From positions 682,001 through 746,000 of the forward strand of contig OZ025654.1 of NCBI GenBank assembly GCA_964019335.1: 64,000 nucleotides of DNA, read 5' to 3'. The stretch comes from Diplonema japonicum. Taxonomy: Eukaryota; Euglenozoa; Diplonemea; Diplonemida; Diplonemidae. Under the pieces are notes generated by a model. It made no database searches. It was not told where the DNA came from and saw only the letters and a list, made by a program, of their open reading frames with translations. Shown here in pieces: positions 40,453-49,693 of this stretch (within the stretch, counting starts at the first letter, position 1; each line of letters begins with the position of its first letter). A program made the translations under genes and the position numbers.

Positions 40453-41016
40453 TTACCCACTACTTAGAAGGGCTTTTCGCTGTTTTTTTAGAAAAGCATC
40501 ATGTTCTGCCGTAACCAGCGCGGTGTACAGATCAGCCGGTGTGACGCTGGGCCCTGCTAGGTGGTGGTGCCTTTGCACGGGGTTTTTAAGTAGGGGTGGT
40601 TTTGAGGGGGTCCCGAAGAGCGTGGAATGCAGCCGTGCTGCTTCATAAGTAAAGGACTTGTGCATAGTGGACATGATTGCGGCCATCCTTTTACTGTGGG
40701 CAGAAAGTTCTCGTGCTGTTTTCTGTTTTGAGGCACGGTGTGCCCGCCTCTTGTTGTCCTTTACACTACTGAACAGGTCTTTCCATTCCTTCTTCTCTCG
40801 AAGCTCTTGCGCCAGCCTCCGAAGTGCTTCGTTCTCCTGCAGTTCATATACTTTGACCCCCACCTGCTCCAAAAGGCTGCACAGCGCCTCCCGCTGCCTT
40901 GAAGCCTCTTTATTCATTTCTGTGTAGTACCTACTCTCTAGCTTCTCTAGCTTCTTCCTGCCCCTGTCTTCCCTTGTTGTACACAACAATATGCTTTGTC
41001 TAACAACAATCGACAT
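40453..41016 (-). CDS. Small basic coiled-coil protein, unknown function
   Basis: 187 residues from MSIVVRQSIL. The ATG at 41016 follows immediately after an acceptor (GGACTAACCACGTTGCAG, with a branch-point-like ACTAAC), so either the spliced leader is added right at the ATG or there is an upstream exon beyond a run of about 22 C. The longer open frame upstream is poly-Pro and low-complexity and was not accepted. The protein is mostly helical and charged (KLEKLESRYYTEMNKEASRQ; RLAQELREKKEWKDL), with a basic middle (KDNKRRAHRASKQK). I recognise no family. Its gene lies between the WSC protein and AP-1 gamma genes. Confidence 0.55.
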   Translation of the reverse strand: MSIVVRQSILLCTTREDRGRKKLEKLESRYYTEMNKEASRQREALCSLLEQVGVKVYELQENEALRRLAQELREKKEWKDLFSSVKDNKRRAHRASKQKTARELSAHSKRMAAIMSTMHKSFTYEAARLHSTLFGTPSKPPLLKNPVQRHHHLAGPSVTPADLYTALVTAEHDAFLKKQRKALLSSG

Positions 41017-41580
41017 CTGCAACGTGGTTAGTCCTTTTTCTGGTAGAGCCGGGGGGGGGGGGGGGGGGGGGGGGTGAGTCACCTTCAAGTAAAATATGTA
41101 AAAACATTTTTTTAAAAAGAATTTGAGGAAAAAAAAGGGGGGGGTGGATGAGGCACGGGGTATGGGGGAGGGAAAGGGAATCAGAATGTTCTCAACCACG
41201 CCCCTTTTATTTCTCGTTTCCCCCCCCCCCCTCCCTCTTTTCCTTTCGTCACTTGCCGGTTTCTCTTTTTTAAAACCCCTATGTAAATTGTGGATGAATT
41301 TTTTCTTCTCTATCTTGGAAAAAAAAGGGGGGGGTGAAAGGGGGGGGGGTGAAAGAAAAAAATACGAGTTCGTCCGAGAAAAGAAACCAAAAAAAAAGTG
41401 CGGGCATCTTTTTTTTCCCCGTGGATGCTTCTCCCGCAAGTATAAGAAAGATAAGGGGGGAAGAAAAACTACACTTTCGTTTCAGTCAAAAGATGGGGGA
41501 CAATGGAAAGAAGAACCGAAAGAACAAACACACTTTATTTGTGCCGCATTTCCTATCTTTTTTTTTTTTTAAAAATATAT

Positions 41581-44125
41581 TCAGCTCGGGATCCCAGAGA
41601 CGGTAAACTCACAGGACTCCTTAGCACCGCCTGCTACGAACACTAATCGGATTTTCATGCAGATAGGTTTCGCACCAGCATTGCCGTTGGCGTCGTTGTG
41701 CACACTGATGTTCTGCACAAGTAGGGCGTTGGGGGCTACAGAATCCTTTTTTTTTTTTTTTTCTTTTTTTTTCCCGGGTGTTCTACCTGCTCTTTAGGAT
41801 GCATCTGCAGAGTTGCCGTCCTTGTGACTGCAGCCAGCAGCTCCACACCTGTGATATGCGTGGTGCTGACATTAGCTAGAACCGCACTAACAAGAACCTG
41901 TGAAATAATATGATGACAAGTCGGCAGCATACCTTATGCGGGTGGATCGGGTTGGGCCGAGACGAGTAGATGACCACTTTGAAGTACCTGTTCTCCATTG
42001 TTACATCTACCTTCCCGACAAGGGGGTGGGGTGGGGTGAACGTGGGCACCGCTGGTTGGCTCGGAGGCACGGCAACAGGTGCACCACCACCACCACCGAA
42101 GATGTCATCGATGCTGAAGCCGCCTGCTGCAGGGACCGGTGCTGTTGCTGGTGCTGCTGTTGCAGTTGACGCACCATCGCCGCCAAAGACATCATCCAGG
42201 AAGGACATGCCGCCATCATCTTTCTTCTGTGGTGCAGTGCTCACAGCCGCAGGGCCTGCAGTCACAGCCACAGGGTTTGCAGTCGCAACTACAGGGCTTG
42301 CGGTGCCCGGGTCTACATGTTGCTGTTCCTCTGCGTAGGAAGTGACCACGGACTCAGACTCGATGGTGGGCATGCGGTCCAAGGAAGCCTTGAAGATGGT
42401 AGGGTCGTCGGAGTTGATCAGCTGCAGGTACTCCCATGCGCGCTGCTGCAGCTCCAGGTCCAGCGACTCCTGGAACACCTCCATCGTGGGGGCCACCAGC
42501 AGCTTGATGTCAGGGAACCTTGCGCTGGTCTTGGCCAGGCATGTCAGTGCGTACCCCTTCACGACAGGCGAGTTCGTCGAGTGCAGCAGCGAGGTGACCG
42601 ACGTCACAATGTCCTCTGCAACGACAGGCGGCTTCTGCGCAGTGAGGAGATCACCGAACTCCCCTACGCACCACAACGCGGCAAGCAGCAGTCCCTCCTT
42701 ACTTAGAAGAGTGGTGTCGGGGCCCTTGCTGATCTCTGCCCAAAGCTTGGCAGTACTGTAGCCTTGCATCTCCTTCGTGGACTTGGACACCATCGAGATG
42801 AGCTTGTTAACTGCAGTCTCAGGAACGTATGCACCCGCCAGGATGCAGACCTTGATGAGCGTGTCAACGTGCCATTGCATGGAGGGTGCGTAACGCTCGG
42901 CGGTGGTGCAAATCTTCTCGGTTAGGTCACCCTTGAGATTCGGAGAGGCGAAGGTGAGGTAGTTGATGAGGTCAGGAACAAGGAGCCTGATGTTCTGTGA
43001 GCTGACGAGGGTGTAGATGAGGTCAAGGGCGCGCTTGCGGATAGAGATGTCGAAGTCCTTCAGGCAGTCGACGATGGTGTTCTTGTGCCGCTGGACAGCA
43101 ACAGAGTCCTTGTCGACTACACGGGTCAGCGTGTTGAGCGCCACATATCTTATATTATTAGAAGAGGAAGACGTGAGGAATCTGCCGAGGATGGTCACGG
43201 CGAGGCCGCGGAGGTCGGGGCTCGACTCGATCGCGATGATGGTCCTCACGCATTCATACAAGATGGCAGGCCCCACAGGGGTGTAGGACTCCGTGTTCGT
43301 CGCTACCTGCGCGAGGATGTCAGACATCGTATCCGACGTGTCCTTGCTGCCCGTCCCTAGCACCCGGAGGAGCTGCAGGATCTTGACTTGAAGGAACGGG
43401 TCCGCGATGCCTTGCACGTCGTACTCCGACGGGTAGGGCGGCATCACCAGGTTTTTAAGTATTTTAATGTAGCTTTTGATGTTTTTCGTATAGATGGCTT
43501 TGAATGATTCGCCCTCCTCCATCTGCAGTCCTTCGGTGACGAGTGTGAGACCGGCAACAAGGACGCCGTGGTTCTTTTCGCTGGAGAGGTTTGTCAGCTT
43601 GTCGAGGAAGGTCTCCGCCATCGAGGGCACCCTGCGAACGATTCGCAGCCCGGCGAGACAAGCTTTCTTTTTCAGGTTTGAAGAATTCGACTCGAGAAAC
43701 GTGGCCACCTCGTGTCCTAGGTCACGGGCCATGTCTTCGCCTGCGATGTTGGCGATGGCGCATAGTGCCAGTGTCTTCACGTGCTCAATGCGGTGGGAAA
43801 GGTCCAACTTCAACTGGTTTTCCACCAAAGTAAGAACTTCATGGTTTTCATCCACCAACAAGGATAGTGCGAGGTACCCTGCTTTTTTCTCAGCGAAGGA
43901 CTCCGAGGTCATCAGCCGGATGCACTCCATTTGCCCGAACTCCGTAGCGTGGCCCAGCAGGTATATGTACACAAGCTTGTTCACATTCCTCGAGCGGTAG
44001 GCTTCTTTTCCCTCCTTGAAGGCGGTTCGAATTGCCGCGCACTCTTTAGCGATCACTGCCCGTTCCTCTGCTGCTGTTTTGCAGCCTCTCACTTCTCTTA
44101 CCAGATCTTTCAGCCGGAGAGACAT
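41581..44125 (-). CDS. AP1G1: AP-1 complex subunit gamma (gamma-adaptin)
   Basis: Exons 44125-41933, 41897-41787 and 41745-41581 give 822 residues, the length of animal gamma-adaptin. AP-1 is the clathrin adaptor of the trans-Golgi network and endosomes. The N-terminal trunk is unmistakable: MSLRLKDLVREVRGCKTAAE, ECAAIRTAFKEGKEAYRSRN, LGHATEFGQMECIRL and GYLALSLLVDE. An Ala/Pro/Gly-rich hinge (residues ~600-690) carries short acidic-hydrophobic motifs (MSFLDDVFG, FSIDDIFGG). The gamma-ear (GAE) domain covers the C-terminal ~120 residues (YFKVVIYSSRP through LLVQNISVHND to FTVSGIPS). Intron 1 is 35 nt (AAG|GTATGC, TTTCACAG). Intron 2 is 41 nt (CAG|GTAGAA) and ends in an A-rich run instead of a pyrimidine tract. 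Both joins are phase 0. An acceptor (TCTTTCCCGTTCAG) precedes the ATG by 67 nt. Confidence 0.92.
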
Positions 44126-44757
44126 CTTCTTTTTCTTTCCCCCCCCCTTTTTTTTATGACCCCCCAACCTGTAGTGTTGAGGAAACAGTAACTGAACGGG
44201 AAAGATAAAGAAGGGGAGAGTAAACATGTGGGGGAAAAAAAAGGGGGGGGGGGGAATTTAGTTTAAACATTGGCATCTCTGGATGTTTAGACTATAAAGG
44301 GGAGGGGCGGGAGAAAGAAAGGAATAAAAAAAAAAAAGTGCAGTAAGAAAAGAATAGTTGAGATTGTGTGTTTATCGCACTGGACCTACTGATAAATACT
44401 CATCTGGTACCCAACAAGGAGTGTAATGTGGACAGGACGGCTGGTGGGATGTGTTGCTAAAGTTATTTTCGCCTCAAAGTGCTCAGGACTACTGTCCTTA
44501 AGGGCATTTGGGAACGAAAAGATAACAGGGGGGGCTACCTTAGCCTGAAGGAGCTTGTTAGTTCCTTAGGGCTAACTTACTTTAACGCTTTAACTTTAAA
44601 ACATGGTTGTAAATAAAAAAGAGAGAGAGGACTGTTTCGAAAAAGATATTTCTCGTTGGATATCTTGAATAAACTTTTTTTTGGGAGGGGGGAAAGAGGA
44701 TTTTCTTTTTTTTTCTTTTTTTCTCATTTTTAATCCCTTTGCTCCACTCCGAATATT

Positions 44758-44760
<3 letters not shown>
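44126..44760. other. Intergenic stretch, no gene recognised
   Basis: The first 200 bases are C/T-rich on the minus strand (5' region of AP-1 gamma). Then 44340-44585 has ordinary composition without an open frame or recognisable RNA. Confidence 0.5.
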
Positions 44761-44790
<30 letters not shown>

Positions 44791-44890
44791 AAGAACGAGT
44801 CTTTGACTTGTCTACAAAAGGGGAACGTTGGCAACGTGTTTCGGGTTGACAAACTTCTCCAGGTTTTACCCGGCACGTACAAACAATGAC
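44761..44890 (-). mobile_element. SINE-like retroposon, copy S6, with poly(A) tail
   Basis: On the minus strand GTTTGTACGTGCCGGGTAAA leads through CCCGAAACACGTTGCC and GACTCGTTCTTGC into about 28 A. It is inverted relative to S2 and S3, which shows that the poly(A) belongs to the element. A second 5' fragment (GGCCGTTGTTTGTACGTGCC) lies at 44981-45000, same orientation. Confidence 0.6.
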
Positions 44891-45003
44891 GGCACTAGAC
44901 TGGGATGATCTGGTCCAATACGCGGACCTCGAGTACCCATCGGGAAGCACTCGCGCCCCTCACCTCGCGGATTGCATTCCGGCACGTACAAACAACGGCC
45001 AGT

Positions 45004-45038
<35 letters not shown>

Positions 45039-45048
45039 CAACAAAAAC

Positions 45049-45105
45049 AAAAAAAGCCTGGCAATGGTAGTTGAGCCAGGTAAGTGAAAGAAATGATGAA
45101 TAAAA
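45049..45105. repeat. Direct repeat with hairpin, copy 1
   Basis: Contains CCTGGC-12 nt-GCCAGG (45057-45080), a perfect 6-bp stem, followed by TAAGTGAAAGAAATGATGAA. The same 57 bases recur at 45334-45390. Each copy is followed 25-38 nt later by TGCAGTATGTGACA. Confidence 0.75.
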
Positions 45106-45333
45106 GTTGTCTCGATTTTAGTGGTGCCATGCAGTATGTGACACAGCGGCCACCCTTGTGAAACTTCGCCCCGAAGCCTCCCAAGTCCCCTGTGGTCCCG
45201 TAGAAAGTAAAAGTGGAGAAGTAAAGAAAGCTTGGAAATTGAAATAAGGAGAGGGGCCACAGAAGCAATTACACCAACTGGAGAGTTGTGGGAGGCTTGC
45301 TTCACTGGCACGATGCCGCGGGGAGGCTACTAC

Positions 45334-45390
45334 AAAAAAAGCCTGGCAATGGTAGTTGAGCCAGGTAAGTGAAAGAAATGATGAATAAAA
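45334..45390. repeat. Direct repeat with hairpin, copy 2
   Basis: Virtually identical to 45049-45105, offset 285 bp. The interval between them holds no gene. Confidence 0.75.
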
Positions 45391-45449
45391 AGATTTCAAA
45401 AAAAAAAGATGTCTTTGAAGGGAACCTGCAGTATGTGACAGGATCGCCT

Positions 45450-46923
45450 AAGAAAAAAAAGTAAAGGTTCACTTCTTATCTTTTTGGGGGCACTCCCTCC
45501 CCTTCCCTCTTTTTTTTTTCCCCCTCCTCTTGAATAAAAAGGCACGCCACAGTTTTTTTTTTTTTTTTTTTTTTGTTTCGTTTTTCAATTTCCTTCGGTC
45601 CTGCAATATGCAGGAGGGAAAGAATAGCAATCCCACCGACAGCAGTAGTATGTACAAGAGAAGAGAAGAAGAAAAAAAAAAGAGATTAAAAAAGTGTAAG
45701 GTATAAAAAAAAAAAAAAAAAATGTCCAACTAACACAAGATCGTGGCTTCTTTTTGTATTGTTGTTATGGAAATAGAAAAAAAAAAGAGGAAAAAAAAGG
45801 AATAGAAGGAACAAAGAACACGGGAAGAGTCTTGGTGCGACTCACCCAGGAGAGGACCGTCCGTTGTTCGTACGCAAAAAAGAGGGAGAAAAAAAGGATG
45901 TATTTCAAGGAGATGTGACAGCTTTTCCAGGTATAAGAGCAGGCTTTAACCCAACTCAGTTTACACAAGAAGAATGAGGGGAAAACACTTCTCGCCCCTC
46001 CCTTCCTTGCTGTTTTATTGTAAATGTAAATGTAAATGTAAAAAAAAGGGGGGGGTGTATTCTGAAGGAGGGACCCTCAAGCAACCTAGAGGGCTTTTAC
46101 CCAACTCGGACGCAGGAGAGGGCAGAGGGGAGCAAAAACGAGAAAATGGACAACCATTTTCGGTTTCTTTTTTTTTTTTTTTTTTTCTTCTTCCTCACTT
46201 CTCAATTGTTTTTTGCATGGGATTCATTCGGATTCTTACACACAGTTTTTTTTTTTTTTTTTTTTTTTTTCTTTTTTCTTTTTTTTTTCCCATTTTTGTG
46301 ACGAAGAACGTACGCTTTTCTTTCTTTCTCTCGCCCCCACCCACTTCATTTTCCTAGTATAAAACAGGGGAGGAAAAAAAAAAAGGGGGGGGGGCGATGT
46401 TTAAGGGCAATTGAGGACCACCCAAAAAACAAAATGTAAAAGAGAATATGAAGGAAAAAGGGATGCAGGAGCAAAAGAAGAGAGAAAGAAAGAAAAACGA
46501 AGGCACAAAAAGAAAAAAAAGATAATAATAAATGGGGGTGAAGAAAGAATAGAAAAAATATGGGGAGAACGGCCCCCCCTTTAACACTTACTAGTGCTCA
46601 AGTTGATGCAGGTACAGCCAGGAGTTGAGGTAGTGAAGGTGTTGGAAGGAAGAAGACAAAACACGTTAAGGGCAAATCCGGAATGGAAATAATTGATGCT
46701 ATAGAAGTTTTCTTTCTTCTTTCTCCTCCTTCCACTTGAATTCCTTAAGGACACGTCAATGGAAAAGGAAAGAGGAAGAAGAAATTAACTGATTTAATAT
46801 AAAAAGAGCCCTCTGCTGCTATGTAGGGCTTCCCCGGATTTAATAAAAAAAAGGGTGAGGGGGAGGGGACAATTCAATATCGCACTTTGGTGCAATCTGA
46901 AAAAGAAGAAAAAGAAAGAGATG
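45450..46923. other. Intergenic low-complexity stretch
   Basis: A, T and G runs and a tandem TGTAAA (46020-46040). Small blocks such as GATGTTTAAGGGCAA (46396) recur at 14723, so more dispersed repeats may be hidden here. No gene. Confidence 0.5.
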
Positions 46924-47290
46924 AGATAAAGGAGGTTCCTGTTTTGGAACGTCCCCCTTGTCTCTACTTATCTACCGCTTTCTCCCTTCTGGGGCCTCGG
47001 CCTTTTCTATTTTGGCTGTGTTGCCTTTCTCAAAGTATCCTCTCTTTCTTCTTGCCACTTTCTGCCCAGTTTCTTAAGGTCCTTCTTGGTTTTCTCTGAT
47101 GCAAAAACTGGCCTTCTGTTCCATCCCAGACTCTTCTTCGCACCTATGGTTCTAAGCGCGTGGTTCTTCTGGCTCTGCGCTGGGAAGATCCGCTTGCCTC
47201 TGACCTTCTTCTGTATGCGTGCTGTGTCCCACCCTTCTTGGATTCTTTCCAGGAGGCCGTGGAAACTCCGCGCTTTCTTCTGTTCTGAAA
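46924..47290 (-). mobile_element. Non-LTR retroelement fragment, second C-terminal copy
   Basis: The minus-strand frame from 47285 to the stop at 47008 reads QKKARSFHGLLERIQ, then KKVRGKRIFPAQS, HALRTIG, GWNRRPVFASEKTKKDL and WQEER. It aligns block by block with 6310-6790. Its tail (46924-46960) can form the same hairpin with different bases. It is a 5'-truncated copy. Confidence 0.6.
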
Positions 47291-47340
47291 GAAAAAAAAA
47301 GGGGGGGGGGAGGACTCACTGTGAGGGAAACGAGGCCAAT

Positions 47341-47383
47341 CGAACAACACATCTGATATACTTTATCTCCATGTTATCCACCT
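47341..47383. repeat. Dispersed repeat F, copy 2
   Basis: CGAACAACACATCTGATATA and CCATGTTATCC match 22411-22466. It lies just beyond the 5' cut of the retroelement fragment. Confidence 0.5.
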
Positions 47384-47475
47384 CTTGTCACTATTGACGA
47401 AGACAATCCCATTATGAGAATAAGAACAACGACGGGCTTACCATTCAGAAAAAATAATAATTTAATAAATTATTT

Positions 47476-47624
47476 ATTTAGTGAAAATAAGATCGTATGA
47501 TTTTCACGCGTGGTGGCAGTGGTTTAACGAGTGGGTATATGACTTCACGAGCGAAGCGAGTGAAGTAACATCAACGAGTTAAACATGCCACCACAAGTGA
47601 AAATCGGATCTATTTTCACTAAAT
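47476..47624. mobile_element. Foldback MITE, 149 bp
   Basis: The two halves are near-complete inverse copies. ATTTAGTGAAAATAAGATCG on the left is matched by CGGATCTATTTTCACTAAAT on the right, TTTTCACGCGTGGTGGCA by TGCCACCACAAGTGAAAA, and the centre CTTCACGAGCGAAGCGAGTG then AAG is almost a perfect palindrome. It would fold into one long hairpin. No coding capacity. Confidence 0.75.
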
Positions 47625-48238
47625 CCGTTGTTTTATTTAACGTCAGCCAGATTTGAAAGGGTGGGGTATTACAAGTTACAAATTACAAATTTTACTGGGG
47701 GTGCTTATGGTTGATATTGATTGTCAAGGCACATCCTGTGTGGTGCGGGCCGTGCGTCCATGGGTGCTGACAGGACCTCGGTCTGGACCTGTGGGTGCTG
47801 CCTGGGTTGCTGAGGTTGCTCCACTAGCAGCTGTTACCGCTGCTAGCTTGCCAAGCCCACCTCTCTCCCCTTCTGTTGAGAGAGGCGACCAGATCCTTGA
47901 GTGACGTAAAAAGTGAGATTCCCAGATTCAAACCGGGGTTTCCAAAACAAGGGGCCTGTGTGGTAACCACTTGAGCGATTTTCCCTTGCTGTGGGCAAGC
48001 GTGCATATAAAGTACTTTATATTCACTCATAAAGTAATTTTCATTTCTGCCCCTGTTTTCTTCCTTAAACAAGCCTGAAATCTGCCGTGAAAATAAAGTG
48101 AAGCGTGAAATAATGTGAAATATTATATTCACTCCCACCCTTGAAAATCTGACTGGAGTTATATAAAAACAAAAAACAAAAAAGAAGGACCTTTGCGGCT
48201 CCTTCCGAGTAATAAGAAGGACTCTTTCAACCCCTTCC
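47625..48238. other. Intergenic stretch with a tRNA-like relic
   Basis: On the minus strand 47985-47905 shows an A-box-like TCGCTCAAGTGGTTACC and a good T-arm (CCCGG-TTTGAAT-CTGGG, near 47935-47919). The acceptor and D stems do not pair, so it is a degenerate tRNA or tRNA-derived repeat, not a working gene. The rest holds no gene. Confidence 0.4.
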
Positions 48239-48472
48239 TCACCACATAATATCTTTGGGGGGCAGCTCATCTTCATCATCTTCCACATCCTCATCTTCGT
48301 CATCATCTTCGTCACTAGTTGTAGAGACCAACCCGTTTGAGCAAAAGGACACCTTTTCACGTTCTTTCGACAAACTTGGCAGAATAGCTGATGCAAACAA
48401 TTCCTTGTCCTCCCAGTTTCTGCAGGCCCTCCCTCCGTCTTTCGTGACATCCTTAATGCTGATGAACGTCAT
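48239..48472 (-). CDS. Small acidic-tail protein or terminal exon, unknown
   Basis: A 77-codon frame from MTFISIKDVTKDGG to a strongly acidic tail (TSDEDDDEDEDVEDDEDELP) ending PPKDIMW. It follows an AACGCAG acceptor-like site and an A-rich leader, and lies 101 bases downstream of the RNase H2B-like gene, a spacing seen between other genes here. It could be a separate small gene or a 3' exon of its neighbour; the frame does not continue directly from that gene. Confidence 0.4.
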   Translation of the reverse strand: MTFISIKDVTKDGGRACRNWEDKELFASAILPSLSKEREKVSFCSNGLVSTTSDEDDDEDEDVEDDEDELPPKDIMW

Positions 48473-48573
48473 GTATTTCTTCTTCTTTTTTTTTTTCACT
48501 GCGTTTTTTTTTTTTTTTTTTTTTGGTAAAACAAATTTCAGAAAAGAATCTATACAGAAGGGGGGGGGGGGGC

Positions 48574-49383
48574 TCACTGCTTTTTAAAAAACGATGTTAT
48601 AGCCATGTTCCCCTTCGGCTTCCCATCACGCACGCTCTTCTTGACGGCCATTGAGGCAGTTGACAGTGCAGCTTTTTTCTTCGCTTCTTCGTCTTCCTCC
48701 CTTTTGCGCTTGAGGTCCACGTCACGTTCCACAAAGGCAGTCGTGTGCCGTTTGTAGGCCTGTCCTTGCAAAACATCAAAGCTTGAGACGGACACGCCGA
48801 CCTGCTCGCACAGCATGGCGAAGATGTCCTTCGGGAGGTACTCGTGCAGGAGGTCCAGGACTTGCATGCGGCGCTCGTCTTCTGATGTCTCGACCTCGTT
48901 GGAAGGCCTGTCACCATCGTACCATCTGCACAGGACTGGGTGGTTCAAGAGCTTCTTGTATTTGCACAGGGCGTAGGCAGCACATTTTTTCATGTTCAGC
49001 TTGTGGAATTTATCCTCGCCGAGCACCTCCATGTCGCATACTGCTCCGTACCTGTCCCTGAACCCCTCCAGACCCTTCGGGACCTCTGTCTCGTACTCCT
49101 TGCTGCCACCCGCCAGGTCTGCCATGATGACCAGCACCACGTCCACCTCGTTCAGCGTCCACAGCCTCCCATCCTGCACCACGCGGTTCCCGATGGCCCA
49201 GCTCGCTGCGCTTCTGCAATGCGACCTCACCTCGTATACCCTGCCCCCACCCACTGCGTACGCCTTGCCGTTCACCGTGTGCAGGTCCACCTGCTTCACG
49301 TCCTTCGGTGCACACACCACACGGTACTCCTTCATGTCCTGCCGGGTGCTGTCCTTCACCAACACGTCGTCCCGTGCCGCCAT
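48574..49383 (-). CDS. RNASEH2B: Ribonuclease H2 subunit B-like protein
   Basis: 269 residues from the ATG at 49383 (MAARDDVLVK), preceded by a strong acceptor (CACTGTCACACAG, AG at 49396). RNase H2B supports the catalytic A subunit, which removes ribonucleotides from DNA. The match rests on VRSHCRSAASWAIGNRVVQD followed by GRLWTLNEVDVVLVIMADL. This mirrors the family pattern R-S-W-F-I-x-x-x-V-x-x-x-G-x-L ... P-x-D-P-L-F-L-L-L-P-x-L. Further support is the later HPVLCRWYDG and LLHEYLPKDIFAMLCEQVGV helices and a C-terminal PIP-like motif (NMAITSFFKKQ) at the position where H2B binds PCNA. Family identity is probable, not certain; the D-P-L-F block is diverged. Confidence 0.65.
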   Translation of the reverse strand: MAARDDVLVKDSTRQDMKEYRVVCAPKDVKQVDLHTVNGKAYAVGGGRVYEVRSHCRSAASWAIGNRVVQDGRLWTLNEVDVVLVIMADLAGGSKEYETEVPKGLEGFRDRYGAVCDMEVLGEDKFHKLNMKKCAAYALCKYKKLLNHPVLCRWYDGDRPSNEVETSEDERRMQVLDLLHEYLPKDIFAMLCEQVGVSVSSFDVLQGQAYKRHTTAFVERDVDLKRKREEDEEAKKKAALSTASMAVKKSVRDGKPKGNMAITSFFKKQ

Positions 49384-49395
49384 GATCACAGATAG

Positions 49396-49440
49396 CTGTG
49401 TGACAGTGGCAAGAAGAGAAAAGGAAAAGGAAGGCCAAAG
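49396..49440 (-). promoter_or_regulatory. Acceptor of the RNase H2B-like gene
   Basis: The minus strand reads CCTTTTCCTTTTCTCTTCTT, then GCCACTGTCACACAG: a model pyrimidine tract plus AG, 13 nt before the ATG. Confidence 0.55.
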
Positions 49441-49504
49441 AGCAAAACAGCAAAAAGAAAACTATTAAGGAATGTGCTTTTGCGCTCCCGGCCGAGCTGA
49501 GCTT

Positions 49505-49693
49505 TGTTCTCGATGTCCCCGTTCTGGGGCTCTGGTCAAACTGCATCGCTCCGGGAGTACCGGCCTCCATACCCGTGTGTGGTCGGTCCTCCAATACAGC
49601 GCAGGGAGTTGACGCGCTCCACTCGCGTTGCCGGGAACGCCATCAGCGTGTACAGGTCCTGTTCACGTCTCAGCACATACCGCAGCTTCTTTC
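49505..49693 (-). repeat. Dispersed repeat G, copy 1
   Basis: Homologous to 11160-11375. It overlaps the last 11 codons (KKEAAVCAET plus stop) of the pseudokinase-ankyrin frame, and copy 2 encodes a similar string (EEAAVYAETV) in one frame. The gene may therefore have recruited its terminus from the repeat. Confidence 0.5.

Noticed and set aside
47653-47904. 83-codon plus-strand frame, Ala/Val/Pro-rich
   Set aside because: No recognisable domain or acceptor, and wrong strand for this array. Too little evidence to call a gene.
47905-47985. Functional tRNA gene on the minus strand
   Set aside because: Only the T arm pairs; the acceptor and D stems do not, so it is reported as a relic.
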